Assembly: GCA_029936425.1 (NCBI GenBank)
Contig: JAPYSU010000001.1
Coordinates: 319,556 to 383,555 of the forward strand
Source: Litorimonas sp.
Lineage (GTDB): Bacteria; Pseudomonadota; Alphaproteobacteria; Caulobacterales; Maricaulaceae
Direction: 5' to 3'
Length of the DNA: 64,000 nucleotides
The notes below the pieces were generated by a model. That model was not told where the DNA came from. It searched no databases and saw only the letters and a program-made list of their open reading frames with translations. Below, piece after piece: positions 26,952-35,441 of the stretch. Numbering within the stretch: position 1 is the first letter of the stretch; every line of letters starts with the position of its first letter. Made by a program: the position numbers and the translations under genes.

Positions 26952-26962
26952 CCCTTTATTAA
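26948..26962. promoter_or_regulatory. CtrA-like box (TTAA-N7-TTAA)
   Basis: TTAA, seven bases (CCCTTTA), then TTAA matches the full CtrA consensus of Caulobacterales. It overlaps the stop codon of the LytTR gene and lies about 435 bp before the TonB receptor. A chance match in 64 kb is quite possible. Confidence 0.25.
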
Positions 26963-27397
26963 CCCTGTTTCGCACAGGATTCACATAGCCGTCATGGCTG
27001 TGTCACATGCGCGTAGCCAAATGGTGGTGTCGAAAACGAACCGACCGAAAGGGGTTTCATGCGCTGCACTTACGGGCAACACGCGTTCCGGCCGCCCAGC
27101 CGATTTAATAATTCAAAAGGCGAGGGAATGATGCGAAAACTAAAACGCCTCTGCGCCAAATCAGATCGACGTTTCAGTTCAAGAATACCCGCATAAACTG
27201 CTTCGTCGTCAATCATACGAAGTGAGTTGGAACTGGACTCATTTTTTTAAACAAGAAAAAAGTGTAAATCCGGAACTTAAACTTTCGTCATTGAAACGTC
27301 TTTGATTTGTTAGCGAACCGTTGAACAATCATTAAACGCCTGTCGCATTTTCGCCCTAGAGCCGAGCGAAAATCTAACAACATGACAGGATGTCCAT
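26952..27397. other. Gene-free stretch upstream of the TonB receptor
   Basis: No convincing gene lies in these 446 bp. A 22-codon frame starting at ATGATG (27128) has a GGCGAGGGA sequence before it and is rich in Arg/Lys/Ser, so a short leader peptide is conceivable but unsupported. The 3' part is AT-rich and probably carries the receptor promoter; the most notable element is the inverted repeat at 27347-27373. Confidence 0.4.
27347..27373. promoter_or_regulatory. Inverted repeat just upstream of the TonB receptor start
   Basis: ATTTTCGC (27347-27354) and GCGAAAAT (27366-27373) form a perfect 8 bp inverted repeat around an 11-base spacer, 24 bp before the receptor ATG. It could be an operator or a 5' leader hairpin that influences translation. 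No regulator is identified. Confidence 0.35.
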
Positions 27398-29992
27398 ATG
27401 TCTTTTCGGTTCGCCCCGCTTGTGCTGAGTACCAGTATATTCGCTCTTTCCCTGACGGCTCAATCTGCTTTTGCCCAATCCACATCAAATTCCGATACTG
27501 AGACAGAGGACGAGATTGTGGTCTATGGGCAGGCCCTGTCGCAAGCCCGGGCCATTCAGGTCAAAAGGAATTCAGATACTATCGTCGATGCGGTTTCGCA
27601 GGATGATATTGGACGCCTGCCGGATCTGAACACGGCACAAGCTCTGGTACGGGTGCCGGGCGTTGCCGTTCAGAACGATCAGGGCGAAGCCCGCTTTCCT
27701 ATTCTTCGAGGGCTGAATGCCACCTATAACCGCACAACGATTGATGGCTCTATTGTGGCCTCTCCAGAACGCGGTGGTTTGGGCCGGGCGGTGCCGCTTG
27801 ATCTTATCCCGGCCTCGCTTGTGTCGCGCATTGAAGTACGTAAATCCATTTCGCCGGAACTGGATCATAATGCCATTGGCGGAACAATAAATCTGGTCAC
27901 GCGCAGCGCCTTTGATCAGGCAGAGCCCTTCTTTGTCGGGGGCGCTTATATCGGAGAGTATGAACAATCCGGAGAAGGCGGCACGCTGGACGAAGAAGAC
28001 AAGAAACAGACCTGGCGCGCCAATTTTGCAACGGGAACGCAATTCGGGCCTCAGGATCAATTCGGCATTGTGTTCGGCGTGGATTATTCCTTTCGGAATT
28101 TCTTTATCCCTCAAATCGAAGTGGATGATGCGGATTATACCGAGTTTGATTCCGCTGGAAATAATGTCGGTTTGGGCAATGGCAACGGAATTGTAGTTCC
28201 CACCAATACGCGTCAGTTTTTCTATAATAATACCCGGGAACGTATCGGCCTTCTGGCCAAGGCGGAATGGCAACCTAATGATGATATATCGGGGGAAATC
28301 GCCCTCTCCTACAATGAATACAATGATGATGAGCGACGGGATGAACAACGCTATGAACTTGGAACGGGTAGTGGTTCGAACCAACCCGCGACTATTCGCA
28401 ATCAGACCGCCACATCTGGCGTAACAGATACAGGATTTAACATTATCGGAATTGGACGGTTTACACTGGATCGAGAAATTGTCAGCCTTCGGGGTAATCT
28501 GGATTGGCAGGTCAGCCCCGATTGGGCTTTGGATTTACGAGCGGTTTACTCAACCGCAGAACTTTCCAACCCTGAAGTGACGGAAAGCTTTCAGTCCGAT
28601 ACGAATTTGGGCGCACGGTACGACACCTCGACCATATTCAACACCATTGATCCACTTGATCCTGTAACATTCTTTAATCCTGCCACTTATGACTTTCAGA
28701 ACCGGGGAACATTGGATCGTTTTGCCAAGGACGATATTCAGGAATATGCGGCCGATTTATCCTGGGACGCTCCGGCCTTCGAAAATTTCACTGCGAAACT
28801 TGGCGGCCTTTATCGCACGGGAGAAAAGAATGAGGGATTTACCTTTAACCGCTTTGTTGCCGATAGCAGTTTTGATTATGATCTGAGCCGGGTGGTCGAT
28901 AACGGCCTAGCCAATGTGGACTATCAGGGCGGATATCGGTTCCCGAACCGGATTTCGATTTCGGCCTCGGACTCTGTTTTTGCCTCTGAGGCATTTACGC
29001 AATCCGCGAATGTCGTCAGAGGCAGTGTCGCCAGTGAAGACGTCACTGCAGCCTATCTTTCCGGACAGTATAAGACAGATCGCTGGTTGCTTTCCGGCGG
29101 CGTCCGCGTGGAAAACACGTCTTTTGACGGGGCCCCGTTGAACGGGGAAACGGTATCCGGGGACTATACGGATGTGCTACCTTCCGTGAATCTTCGATAT
29201 AATCTGACAGACGATATCGTCTTGCGGGCTGCCGCATCCCGCACTCTGGGGCGGCCGAATTTGAACCTACTGACGCAGGGCATAAATATTAACGTCACGG
29301 AAAATACGATCTCTCGTTCAAACCCTGATCTGCAGCCCCGTATGTCGGATAATTTCGACCTCTCTGCGGAATGGTATATCGGAGACGGCATCTTATCGGC
29401 GGGTGTCTTCTATAAGGATATCCAGAACGAAATATTTACCCAGACAACGGTCGGCCCGATAACCGTGGACGGCGTCACCTATGATGCCGTGACACAGCCC
29501 GAAAATGCGCAAAACGCCAATATTAAAGGGTTTGAGGCGCAATATCAGCAAACCTTTAGCCGCCTGCCATCGCCTTTCGACAGGCTGGGCGTCTCCGCCA
29601 ATGTGACGCTTCTCGATACGGAATATGTGGTGCCGCTTAGCAATGGCGGAACGCGGACGACCGGATTTTTCCAGCAGCCCGATGAGGCATATAACCTGAC
29701 GGCCTTTTATGCCGATGAGAATTTCGAACTCCGGGCGTCCTATAATTATACCGATTCCTTCATCGATACGATTTCAGCGAATGACCCCAATCAGGATGAA
29801 TACTGGGAGGCGCGTGAACAGGTGGACCTTCAGGGCCGGTTTAACATGACAGAAAATTTCACTCTGGTGGGCGAAGTTCGTAACCTCACGGATACAGGCC
29901 GACGCGAGGTCACAGGCCCCGGAGCGCAATTTTTGCAGGAAGATGCTCTCTTCGGGCGTATCTTCTGGCTCGGCGTGGCCGCGAATTTTTAA
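27398..29992 (+). CDS. TonB-dependent outer membrane receptor
   Basis: The 864-residue protein has a signal peptide ending in SAFAQ, a TonB-box-like DEIVVYGQ at about residues 38-45, and a plug domain with DAVSQDDIGRLPDLNTAQAL, RVPGVAVQND and EVRKSISPELDHNAIGGTINLVT. The rest is a beta barrel ending in the outer-membrane signature WLGVAANF with terminal Phe. It fits the Xanthomonas/Caulobacter-type receptors (TIGR01782-like), which import oligosaccharides, phytate, siderophores or other bulky ligands using TonB energy. The secreted protein 12 bp downstream is probably its functional partner and may bind or process the ligand. Substrate unknown. Confidence 0.94.
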   Translation: MSFRFAPLVLSTSIFALSLTAQSAFAQSTSNSDTETEDEIVVYGQALSQARAIQVKRNSDTIVDAVSQDDIGRLPDLNTAQALVRVPGVAVQNDQGEARFPILRGLNATYNRTTIDGSIVASPERGGLGRAVPLDLIPASLVSRIEVRKSISPELDHNAIGGTINLVTRSAFDQAEPFFVGGAYIGEYEQSGEGGTLDEEDKKQTWRANFATGTQFGPQDQFGIVFGVDYSFRNFFIPQIEVDDADYTEFDSAGNNVGLGNGNGIVVPTNTRQFFYNNTRERIGLLAKAEWQPNDDISGEIALSYNEYNDDERRDEQRYELGTGSGSNQPATIRNQTATSGVTDTGFNIIGIGRFTLDREIVSLRGNLDWQVSPDWALDLRAVYSTAELSNPEVTESFQSDTNLGARYDTSTIFNTIDPLDPVTFFNPATYDFQNRGTLDRFAKDDIQEYAADLSWDAPAFENFTAKLGGLYRTGEKNEGFTFNRFVADSSFDYDLSRVVDNGLANVDYQGGYRFPNRISISASDSVFASEAFTQSANVVRGSVASEDVTAAYLSGQYKTDRWLLSGGVRVENTSFDGAPLNGETVSGDYTDVLPSVNLRYNLTDDIVLRAAASRTLGRPNLNLLTQGININVTENTISRSNPDLQPRMSDNFDLSAEWYIGDGILSAGVFYKDIQNEIFTQTTVGPITVDGVTYDAVTQPENAQNANIKGFEAQYQQTFSRLPSPFDRLGVSANVTLLDTEYVVPLSNGGTRTTGFFQQPDEAYNLTAFYADENFELRASYNYTDSFIDTISANDPNQDEYWEAREQVDLQGRFNMTENFTLVGEVRNLTDTGRREVTGPGAQFLQEDALFGRIFWLGVAANF

Positions 29993-30004
29993 GGAGACGG
30001 ACAG

Positions 30005-30898
30005 GTGATTAAATATATATCCTTGGGTTTGGTCCTATCACTTTCGGCGGTATCTTCGGCGACAGCTCAAGATCAAAAAGAGCCGACGATCAAACCGGCT
30101 TCGATTGTTCTAGAGGCCACCGAAGTCGGGCGGTGGGACGCTCCGGAAGGGCGGCAAGGGGCCGCCGCATTGAATGACTCGTTCTATGCGATCGTCAATA
30201 CCCGCATTGCGCGTTACAATAAAAAGACGGGCGAGAAAGAGGCGGAATGGACGGGCCCACGAGACGGATATATCCGTCATCTCAATTCCTGTTTTGTCGA
30301 AGGAGAAGATCTGCTTTGCGCCAATTCTAACCATCCCGAAGTCCCGATGGCCAGTTCCGTTGAAATTTTCGACGCGAACACATTGGAACATAAGGACAGC
30401 AAAAGCCTCGGCATTATGGAAGAAGGCTCTCTGGTCTGGTTTGATCATTTGGAGGCGGGCTGGATTGTCGGTTTCGCCCATTACAATGACGAAACAGGGG
30501 TTCCGTTTAAAACCAATGACTATGCCGGTGTCTATCACTATGACGCGCAGTGGCGGCGCACGGGTGGCTGGATGTTACCAAAGCATCTGGTCGAGTTGAT
30601 GGCCCCGCAGGCGGCCTCAGGCGGCGCGCTCGGCCCGGATGGTCTGCTTTACATGATGGGGCATGACCGCCCTGAAATGTATGTTATGGCCAAACCGGTT
30701 ATGGGACCCAAGCTGATTCACGTCGCGACAATAGAGATTGACGCGGAAGGCCAGGCCTTTGCCTTTGACAAGAGCGAGGCGCGGACGGTTTACGCCATTT
30801 CCCGCCGCAATGGCCAGGTCAGAGCGTTCGAGTTACCGGAAATTCCGCAGGACGCTCTGGAAGACGGTGTCTCAGAGCGTTTCGTCACGCCAGAATAA
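30005..30898 (+). CDS. Secreted beta-propeller-like partner of the TonB receptor
   Basis: The 297-residue protein has a signal peptide cleaved near SSATAQD and then repeated short strand patterns (ALNDSFYAIVNTRIARYNKKTGE, LDHL-type turns) that resemble a beta-propeller lacking recognisable catalytic motifs. It follows the receptor by 12 bp and shares its operon. In Caulobacter-like bacteria such proteins sit beside TonB receptors and are annotated as hypothetical or phytase-like. I can see no phytase active-site motif. A ligand-binding or hydrolytic periplasmic role is inferred from context only. Confidence 0.7.
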   Translation: MIKYISLGLVLSLSAVSSATAQDQKEPTIKPASIVLEATEVGRWDAPEGRQGAAALNDSFYAIVNTRIARYNKKTGEKEAEWTGPRDGYIRHLNSCFVEGEDLLCANSNHPEVPMASSVEIFDANTLEHKDSKSLGIMEEGSLVWFDHLEAGWIVGFAHYNDETGVPFKTNDYAGVYHYDAQWRRTGGWMLPKHLVELMAPQAASGGALGPDGLLYMMGHDRPEMYVMAKPVMGPKLIHVATIEIDAEGQAFAFDKSEARTVYAISRRNGQVRAFELPEIPQDALEDGVSERFVTPE

Positions 30899-30911
30899 GC
30901 GGGTTTGGAAC

Positions 30912-31532
30912 TTAAGACTTCCCGATCAGTTTCAGGAAACGGTCCTGCAGGGACGGGTTGGTTTTAAACTCCCCCGTAAACTGGGTGGTAATGGTCGAGA
31001 CATCCGGGTGGTGAACGCCTCGCGTCGTCATGCATTGATGCACCGCGTCCACCATCACGGCCGTGCCGCGCGGCTTAAGCGCTTCATCGATGGCGTCGGC
31101 GATCTGGGCCGTCATGGTTTCCTGAGTCTGAAGGCGTTTTGAAAAGACCTCGACGACTTTAACCAGCTTGGAAATGCCGACCACCTTTTCCGTGGGCAGA
31201 TAGGCGACATAGGCTTTGCCAAGAAACGGCGCGATGTGATGCTCGCAATGGCTTTCAATGTCGATTTCGCGCAGAATGACCATGTCGTCATAGCCGGACA
31301 CATCTTCAAAGACGCGGGAGAGTTCCTCCGCCGGGTCCATATCGTAACCGCGGAACCATTCGCGGTAAGCCTGCACCACGCGTTTGGGCGTGTCTTTCAG
31401 ACCTTCGCGGTCGGGATTGTCCCCGGCCCAGGCAATTAATGTCCGGACAGCGTCCATCGCCTCTTCTTTGGACGGGCGCGGCGCGTCATTCACGGCTTTG
31501 AGGGTCGGTTTTTTCGTAGCGTCATTGGTCAT
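30912..31532 (-). CDS. folE: GTP cyclohydrolase I
   Basis: The 206-residue enzyme has the signature SHCEHHIAPFLGKAYVAYLP with a zinc cysteine and histidine, the KLVKVVEVFSKRLQTQE segment, and CMTTRGV with the second zinc cysteine. It converts GTP to 7,8-dihydroneopterin triphosphate, the first step of folate synthesis. The first 22 residues are a variable extension. It is convergent with the TonB-receptor operon, 13 bp away. Confidence 0.95.
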   Translation of the reverse strand: MTNDATKKPTLKAVNDAPRPSKEEAMDAVRTLIAWAGDNPDREGLKDTPKRVVQAYREWFRGYDMDPAEELSRVFEDVSGYDDMVILREIDIESHCEHHIAPFLGKAYVAYLPTEKVVGISKLVKVVEVFSKRLQTQETMTAQIADAIDEALKPRGTAVMVDAVHQCMTTRGVHHPDVSTITTQFTGEFKTNPSLQDRFLKLIGKS

Positions 31533-31623
31533 GGGGCGGCCTATAGCCTATCAGAGAGGAGAAAAGCTAGGGCGCAAAGCGGTTGGCCGCTATGCTAAAA
31601 CGGAGGATTCCCTACAAGACAAT

Positions 31624-31655
31624 AAAAAAGAAGCCCCGCTTTCGCAGAGGCTTCT
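31624..31655 (-). terminator. Rho-independent terminator of the small secreted protein gene
   Basis: On the minus strand AGAAGCC pairs with GGCTTCT around an internal GC-rich part, followed by six T residues. It lies about 40 bp after the stop at 31697. Confidence 0.82.
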
Positions 31656-31696
31656 CTTGTTCTCCACGACCCAAGGCCGTGATATATATTCAATAA

Positions 31697-32239
31697 TTAT
31701 GAGTCAGGTTCATAGTCGCCTGTCACATGACATGTCATATCCGGCTGGGCTGTCGTCCCGGCTGGACAGGTTACTGTCGTGGCGAGATTAGGATTATCTT
31801 CCGTGGGCACAACAATCGCATTATCTGCGGCTGTACTGGGATTTTCCTGCATATTGATGGCGGCGGGCTCTTTCACGTCACCTTCCGACATTAAGAACTT
31901 ATCATCGCCTGACATACGCGGAACATTTGTTTCATTGGACTGAAGAATTTCGCCAGTGCTCTCATTTTTCAGAACGGCACCACGGACTTCTGTATTTTCC
32001 ATCTCCATCGATTTATCAGATTTCATGGAATGAGAGTCCCAATGCGATTTTTTCCACGCTTTTTGTTCAGCTTCACTTAGAGAGTCCCAATTATCGGGTT
32101 TCTTCATTTTGTGCTTCATCGTCTTATGCTGAGCGTCTTTCATCATTTTATCACCGCTCTTGTGATGATCGGCAAAGGCCGGTGATGCAAAAGCAAGGGC
32201 TGCAGCGGCGGAAAATAAAATAGGTTTAAAATAGGTCAT
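31697..32239 (-). CDS. Small secreted Met/His/Lys-rich protein, unknown
   Basis: The 180-residue protein has a signal peptide (ILFSAAAALAFASPAFA), then a stretch rich in Met, His and Lys (DHHKSGDKMMKDAQHKTMKHK) that could bind metal, then an acidic C-terminal half with two cysteines (VTCPAG and DMTCHV) that could form a disulphide. I recognise no family. The ATG at 32239 has GGAG 8 bases upstream and gives a proper signal peptide. A terminator follows, so it is monocistronic. A periplasmic metal-binding or stress role is a guess. Confidence 0.72.
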   Translation of the reverse strand: MTYFKPILFSAAAALAFASPAFADHHKSGDKMMKDAQHKTMKHKMKKPDNWDSLSEAEQKAWKKSHWDSHSMKSDKSMEMENTEVRGAVLKNESTGEILQSNETNVPRMSGDDKFLMSEGDVKEPAAINMQENPSTAADNAIVVPTEDNPNLATTVTCPAGTTAQPDMTCHVTGDYEPDS

Positions 32240-32356
32240 AGAAAATCTCCTCATGGGAGTTAAATGAGTTAGGGCGTCATAGAGTGATGCCACCCTCACT
32301 TAATCAGCGCATAAAGGCGCCAATCGTTCCAAATTACTGGATAAACCTGTTATTAT

Positions 32357-32965
32357 TCAACAATCTAGGGGCTCTGAGAGCAGATTATACTGATTTATTT
32401 CCTCCGGCGAGAGGATATGAAGCTCCTGCGGGGAGGCGGCGTCGCGCGTAAAGACATAGAACGCCGGATCAATTCCCATATCGCGTAGAAATCCTTCCTG
32501 CTGCCTCTGCCGGGCGTCATAAATATCGTTTCTAGGTTGGTAGGTTTCCAGTCCGACAATCGACCAGCTATGCACCCCGATTTGCGCGCCGCAGTCCATG
32601 GTCCGCTCTGTCCCCGCCAGAAACAGATCCACCGCGCCGGAGGCTATACGGCTATTTCTCTCCAGATGGGTTTTTAACCGGTTTTTTCGAACTGACCGTG
32701 CAAGGCGAAGATTCTGATCCGCATCGACAGTGCCCGGCATATATTTCAGAACCAGCGTGTCGACTTGCGGGTTTTCGCGGATAAGCGCGTCCACCGCCCC
32801 GGCAGAGGCGCTGTCGGTTGTGCCGTAAACATAGGCTTTGTCGCCTTTCACATCAAAGTGAAGCTCACCATCCCTCGTGTCGGGACGATTGAAAATCGCG
32901 ACGGCCAGAACGACGAGCGCGAGCAGTCCGGCCATAATCTGATGTTTTCGAAAGGGGTTGCTCAT
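32357..32965 (-). CDS. Periplasmic ClpP/crotonase-fold-like protein (COG3904-like)
   Basis: The 202-residue protein has one N-terminal membrane segment (residues 10-27) followed by a domain like COG3904 predicted periplasmic proteins. Its LARSVRKNRLKTHLERNS, then IASGAVDLFLAGTERTMD, then GAQIGVHSW follow the ClpP-like order; Ser in IASGA and His in GVHSW occupy the catalytic positions. The substrate is unknown and activity is untested. It is divergent from cysS, 78 bp away. Larger in-frame starts upstream overlap cysS and are unlikely. Confidence 0.68.
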   Translation of the reverse strand: MSNPFRKHQIMAGLLALVVLAVAIFNRPDTRDGELHFDVKGDKAYVYGTTDSASAGAVDALIRENPQVDTLVLKYMPGTVDADQNLRLARSVRKNRLKTHLERNSRIASGAVDLFLAGTERTMDCGAQIGVHSWSIVGLETYQPRNDIYDARQRQQEGFLRDMGIDPAFYVFTRDAASPQELHILSPEEINQYNLLSEPLDC

Positions 32966-33043
32966 GCGCGCCTTTTGAACAAAAGCGTTCGGACAGACAA
33001 GAGAGGCTTCCATAGAGGGGTGTGATTGGCTAGAGACACCGCC

Positions 33044-34621
33044 ATGACCACGGCAGAACATCCCCTCACGCTCTATAATTCGCTGACGCGCGAAAAAGAG
33101 CGGTTTATCCCGCAAAACCCGAAACGGGTGACGATGTATAATTGCGGCCCGACCGTGTATAGCTACGCCCATATCGGCAATGCCCGGGCGGCTGTCGTGG
33201 CCGATGTTCTGTTTCGCGTGCTTCGTCATATCTATGGTGAAGACCAAGTCGTCTATGCACGCAACATCACCGATGTGGATGACAAGATTATCGCGGCCGC
33301 CAAGGAACTTTCTGAAAAAGAGAAAAGAGACGTGCCGATTTCTGAAATTACGGAAAAATACGCGCGCATTTATAATGAAGATTTGGCCGCGATTGGCTGC
33401 CTTGCGCCGACGCATCAGCCAAAGGCGACCGATCATATTTCTCATATGATCGAAATGATTGAGGATTTAATTGAAAAAGACTTTGCCTATGAATCCGACG
33501 GCCACGTCTTTTTCGATGTGTCTAAATATGACGATTACGGAAAACTCTCCGGCAATACGCTGGACGCCCTGCGCGGCGGCGACCGGGTCGGAGAGGGCGA
33601 GGTCGCGCGCAAGCGCAACGCAGCGGATTTTGTGCTCTGGAAACCGGAACTGGACGGCGTCGGCTGGGACGCGCCTTTTGGACCCGATAAATCAAATATG
33701 AAAGGTCGCCCGGGCTGGCACATTGAATGTTCCGCCATGGCCAAAGCGACTCTATGTGATGAAGATTACGGCAACACGATTGATATTCACTGCGGCGGAG
33801 TCGATCTGAAATTCCCGCATCATGAAAATGAAAAAGCCCAAAGCTGCTGCTCAAATGGCACGGAAAAATTCGCCAATTTCTGGGTACATAATGAATTCCT
33901 CAATATGGGTTCTGAGAAGATGTCCAAGTCCTTGGGCAACGTCACGCACATTCGTGATTTGCTGAAAGAATGGGACGGCGAAGTTATTCGCTTGGCACTA
34001 TTGAAGGCGCATTACCGGAGTGAGCTGCAATGGTCGGAAGAGTCTTTAAATTCATTAAAAACGCTTTTGAGAAAAGCTTATAGAGCGTTTATGCTTTGCA
34101 ATTCAATTTTCATGGATTTCTCAAGTGATTACCACTCCAAAGATTTTTTTATCGAAAAAGAAAATTATTGGGATTTTCTTATGGATGACGGATATACTTG
34201 GCATGCAATATCGTTTGCGATTAGTGATCTTACCGAAGTGGCTTTTATATTAGAACAATTAGGCTTTCCTAATAGACCTATTGATGAAATTCGTAACTCA
34301 GTAGAATTAAACGAGCAAATGATTGAGTTATACGGAACTTACTCTCAATCAGTTTATCTATTAAATTCATTAGGTTTTCTAAATAATGACCCGGAAGAGT
34401 GGTTCCGCGGCAAGACCTCCGATGATGAAGAAGACGAAATCAACGACCTGATCCAACAACGCGACGCCGCGAAAACGGCGGCGATGGCGGCCAAGAAAAC
34501 CGGCGACAAAGCGCTGATGGGGGAGCAGTTCAAACGCAGCGACGAAATCCGCGATAAGCTCAAAGCGAAGGGTATTATCCTGGAAGACGGCCCCGACGGC
34601 ACGACCTGGCGTCGGGAGTAA
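33044..34621 (+). CDS. cysS: Cysteinyl-tRNA synthetase with an AT-rich internal segment
   Basis: The 525-residue class I synthetase has HIGN at residues 43-46, the zinc cysteine in YNCGPT, and KMSKS in GSEKMSKSLGN. It charges tRNA-Cys in the cytoplasm. The frame is open throughout. However residues about 334-449, where the DALR domain should lie, are coded by DNA of only 32 % GC (95 of 300 bases at 34081-34380) against 62-63 % in flanking 60-base samples, with AT-ending codons. The protein there (AFMLCNSIFMDFSSDYHSK, later LNSLGFLNN) is poor in the Ala/Leu pattern typical of alphaproteobacteria. Recombination with an AT-rich source is likely. The ATG at 33044 is preferred to TTG 33026. Confidence 0.93.
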   Translation: MTTAEHPLTLYNSLTREKERFIPQNPKRVTMYNCGPTVYSYAHIGNARAAVVADVLFRVLRHIYGEDQVVYARNITDVDDKIIAAAKELSEKEKRDVPISEITEKYARIYNEDLAAIGCLAPTHQPKATDHISHMIEMIEDLIEKDFAYESDGHVFFDVSKYDDYGKLSGNTLDALRGGDRVGEGEVARKRNAADFVLWKPELDGVGWDAPFGPDKSNMKGRPGWHIECSAMAKATLCDEDYGNTIDIHCGGVDLKFPHHENEKAQSCCSNGTEKFANFWVHNEFLNMGSEKMSKSLGNVTHIRDLLKEWDGEVIRLALLKAHYRSELQWSEESLNSLKTLLRKAYRAFMLCNSIFMDFSSDYHSKDFFIEKENYWDFLMDDGYTWHAISFAISDLTEVAFILEQLGFPNRPIDEIRNSVELNEQMIELYGTYSQSVYLLNSLGFLNNDPEEWFRGKTSDDEEDEINDLIQQRDAAKTAAMAAKKTGDKALMGEQFKRSDEIRDKLKAKGIILEDGPDGTTWRRE

Positions 34622-34635
34622 GACCCGTCCCCATT

Positions 34636-34775
34636 CATCTTCCCTCCTCCGTTTACGGGGGAGGTGGGCCGCGAATGCGGCTCGGAGGGGGGAGCCTCAC
34701 ATAACAGACGCCAGCGTAATACGCTCCCCCCATCCCCGCTTCGCGGGACTTCCCCCGTAAACGGGGGAAGATAAT
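34636..34775. repeat. Palindromic intergenic repeat (REP/MITE-like)
   Basis: Two arms are complementary: CCTCCGTTTACGGGGGAGG near 34646-34664, and a perfect 22-base palindrome at 34749-34770 built on CCCCCGTAAACGGGGG. Between them GGCTCGGAGGGGG pairs with CTCCCCCCAT. The whole could fold into one long stem. Elements of this kind occur in many copies in alphaproteobacterial genomes; only one is in this window. Confidence 0.7.
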
Positions 34776-34944
34776 CCGCACTTATCCTTAAAAAAACCCT
34801 ATACCTCTCAATCCCTTACAAAAAATCCAAGAGATAGATCCGCGCTTTGCGATTTGCCCTTATATTCAAACTTGTTCTTTTGCTCATGGACAGGAAGACG
34901 TCACCTTCTGGAGTACGAGACGGCGGGACTGAGCGACCTTTCGT

Positions 34945-35057
34945 GACTGAGAGGTGTGTGCCGGGTCTGTCAATGCGCGTGCCTGACGCTCTGGCGTTCC
35001 ACCCTGTGACTTCTTTGAAGGATGCAGGCCGATCGCCTAGACTGCGGACGACCTCCA
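34945..35057 (+). ncRNA. Candidate 6S-like RNA (ssrS)
   Basis: This stretch has no coding character but can form an irregular closing stem: GAGGT (34951-34955) with ACCTC (35051-35055), CCG with CGG, and GTCT (34965-34968) with AGAC (35039-35042). A large central open region contains the small hairpin ACGC-TCTG-GCGT. This long, interrupted stem with a central bubble is the 6S RNA architecture; the strings CCACCCTGTGA and CTAGACTGCGG resemble alphaproteobacterial 6S RNAs from memory. 6S RNA binds sigma70 RNA polymerase. I did not run a covariance search, so the name is tentative and the ends are approximate. Confidence 0.45.
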
Positions 35058-35074
35058 ACACAGGAGGATCGCTA

Positions 35075-35441
35075 CAAGGCCGCTGCGATAAAACCGCTGC
35101 CGCGGGGCCTGGCCCTTGCGAAACATTACCAAATTCGGTCTCCGGCAAGGATACCGACCCCGCGGGCTGTCCACTTTATTTAGGATTTTGACGCGAAAGG
35201 CTCGACCCGAGATGGCGAGTGGGAGGAAAGGCGTGGGAGAAATTATGAAACCTCTGTCACAACCTGTCATACCGACGCGGCCCTTGGGTCGCCCGGTATA
35301 AGTGCCTTGCCGGTTCAGCGAAAAACGTCTTCTACGGATCAAGACGCCAAGCATAAGGCACTTGCACCGGGCAGGCTTCGCCCGCGTCGGTGTGACTAAG
35401 GAATTGAAAAGTCAGCTACATCCTCACTAACCCCGCTTCGC
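35075..35441 (+). repeat. Long dispersed repeat, copy 1
   Basis: The same sequence occurs inverted at 63635-64000. Three blocks differ in conservation: the first about 105 bp (35075-35178) have only two differences, a middle part (35180-35265) is poorly conserved, and the palindromic part (35266-35396) has five. The first block folds into a stem CCGCGGGG/CCCCGCGG (35100-35107 with 35158-35165) containing an inner CCTTGC/GCAAGG stem. No protein is convincingly encoded. It may be a mobile or amplified structured element; its function is unknown. Confidence 0.8.
35266..35396. repeat. 131-bp palindromic core inside long repeat copy 1
   Basis: Outer arms GTCATACCGACGCG and CGCGTCGGTGTGAC pair, followed inward by GCCCGGTATAAGTGCCTT against AAGGCACTTGCACCGGGC, and by a centre hairpin CGTCTT/AAGACG. 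It looks like a MITE-type element. The second copy (63680-63810) has exactly the same length. Confidence 0.75.

Noticed and set aside
34847..35191. Open frame of 114 codons across the candidate 6S RNA and repeat
   Set aside because: It crosses a stretch with strong RNA-like stems and has no motif, ribosome-binding site or matching frame in the second repeat copy.
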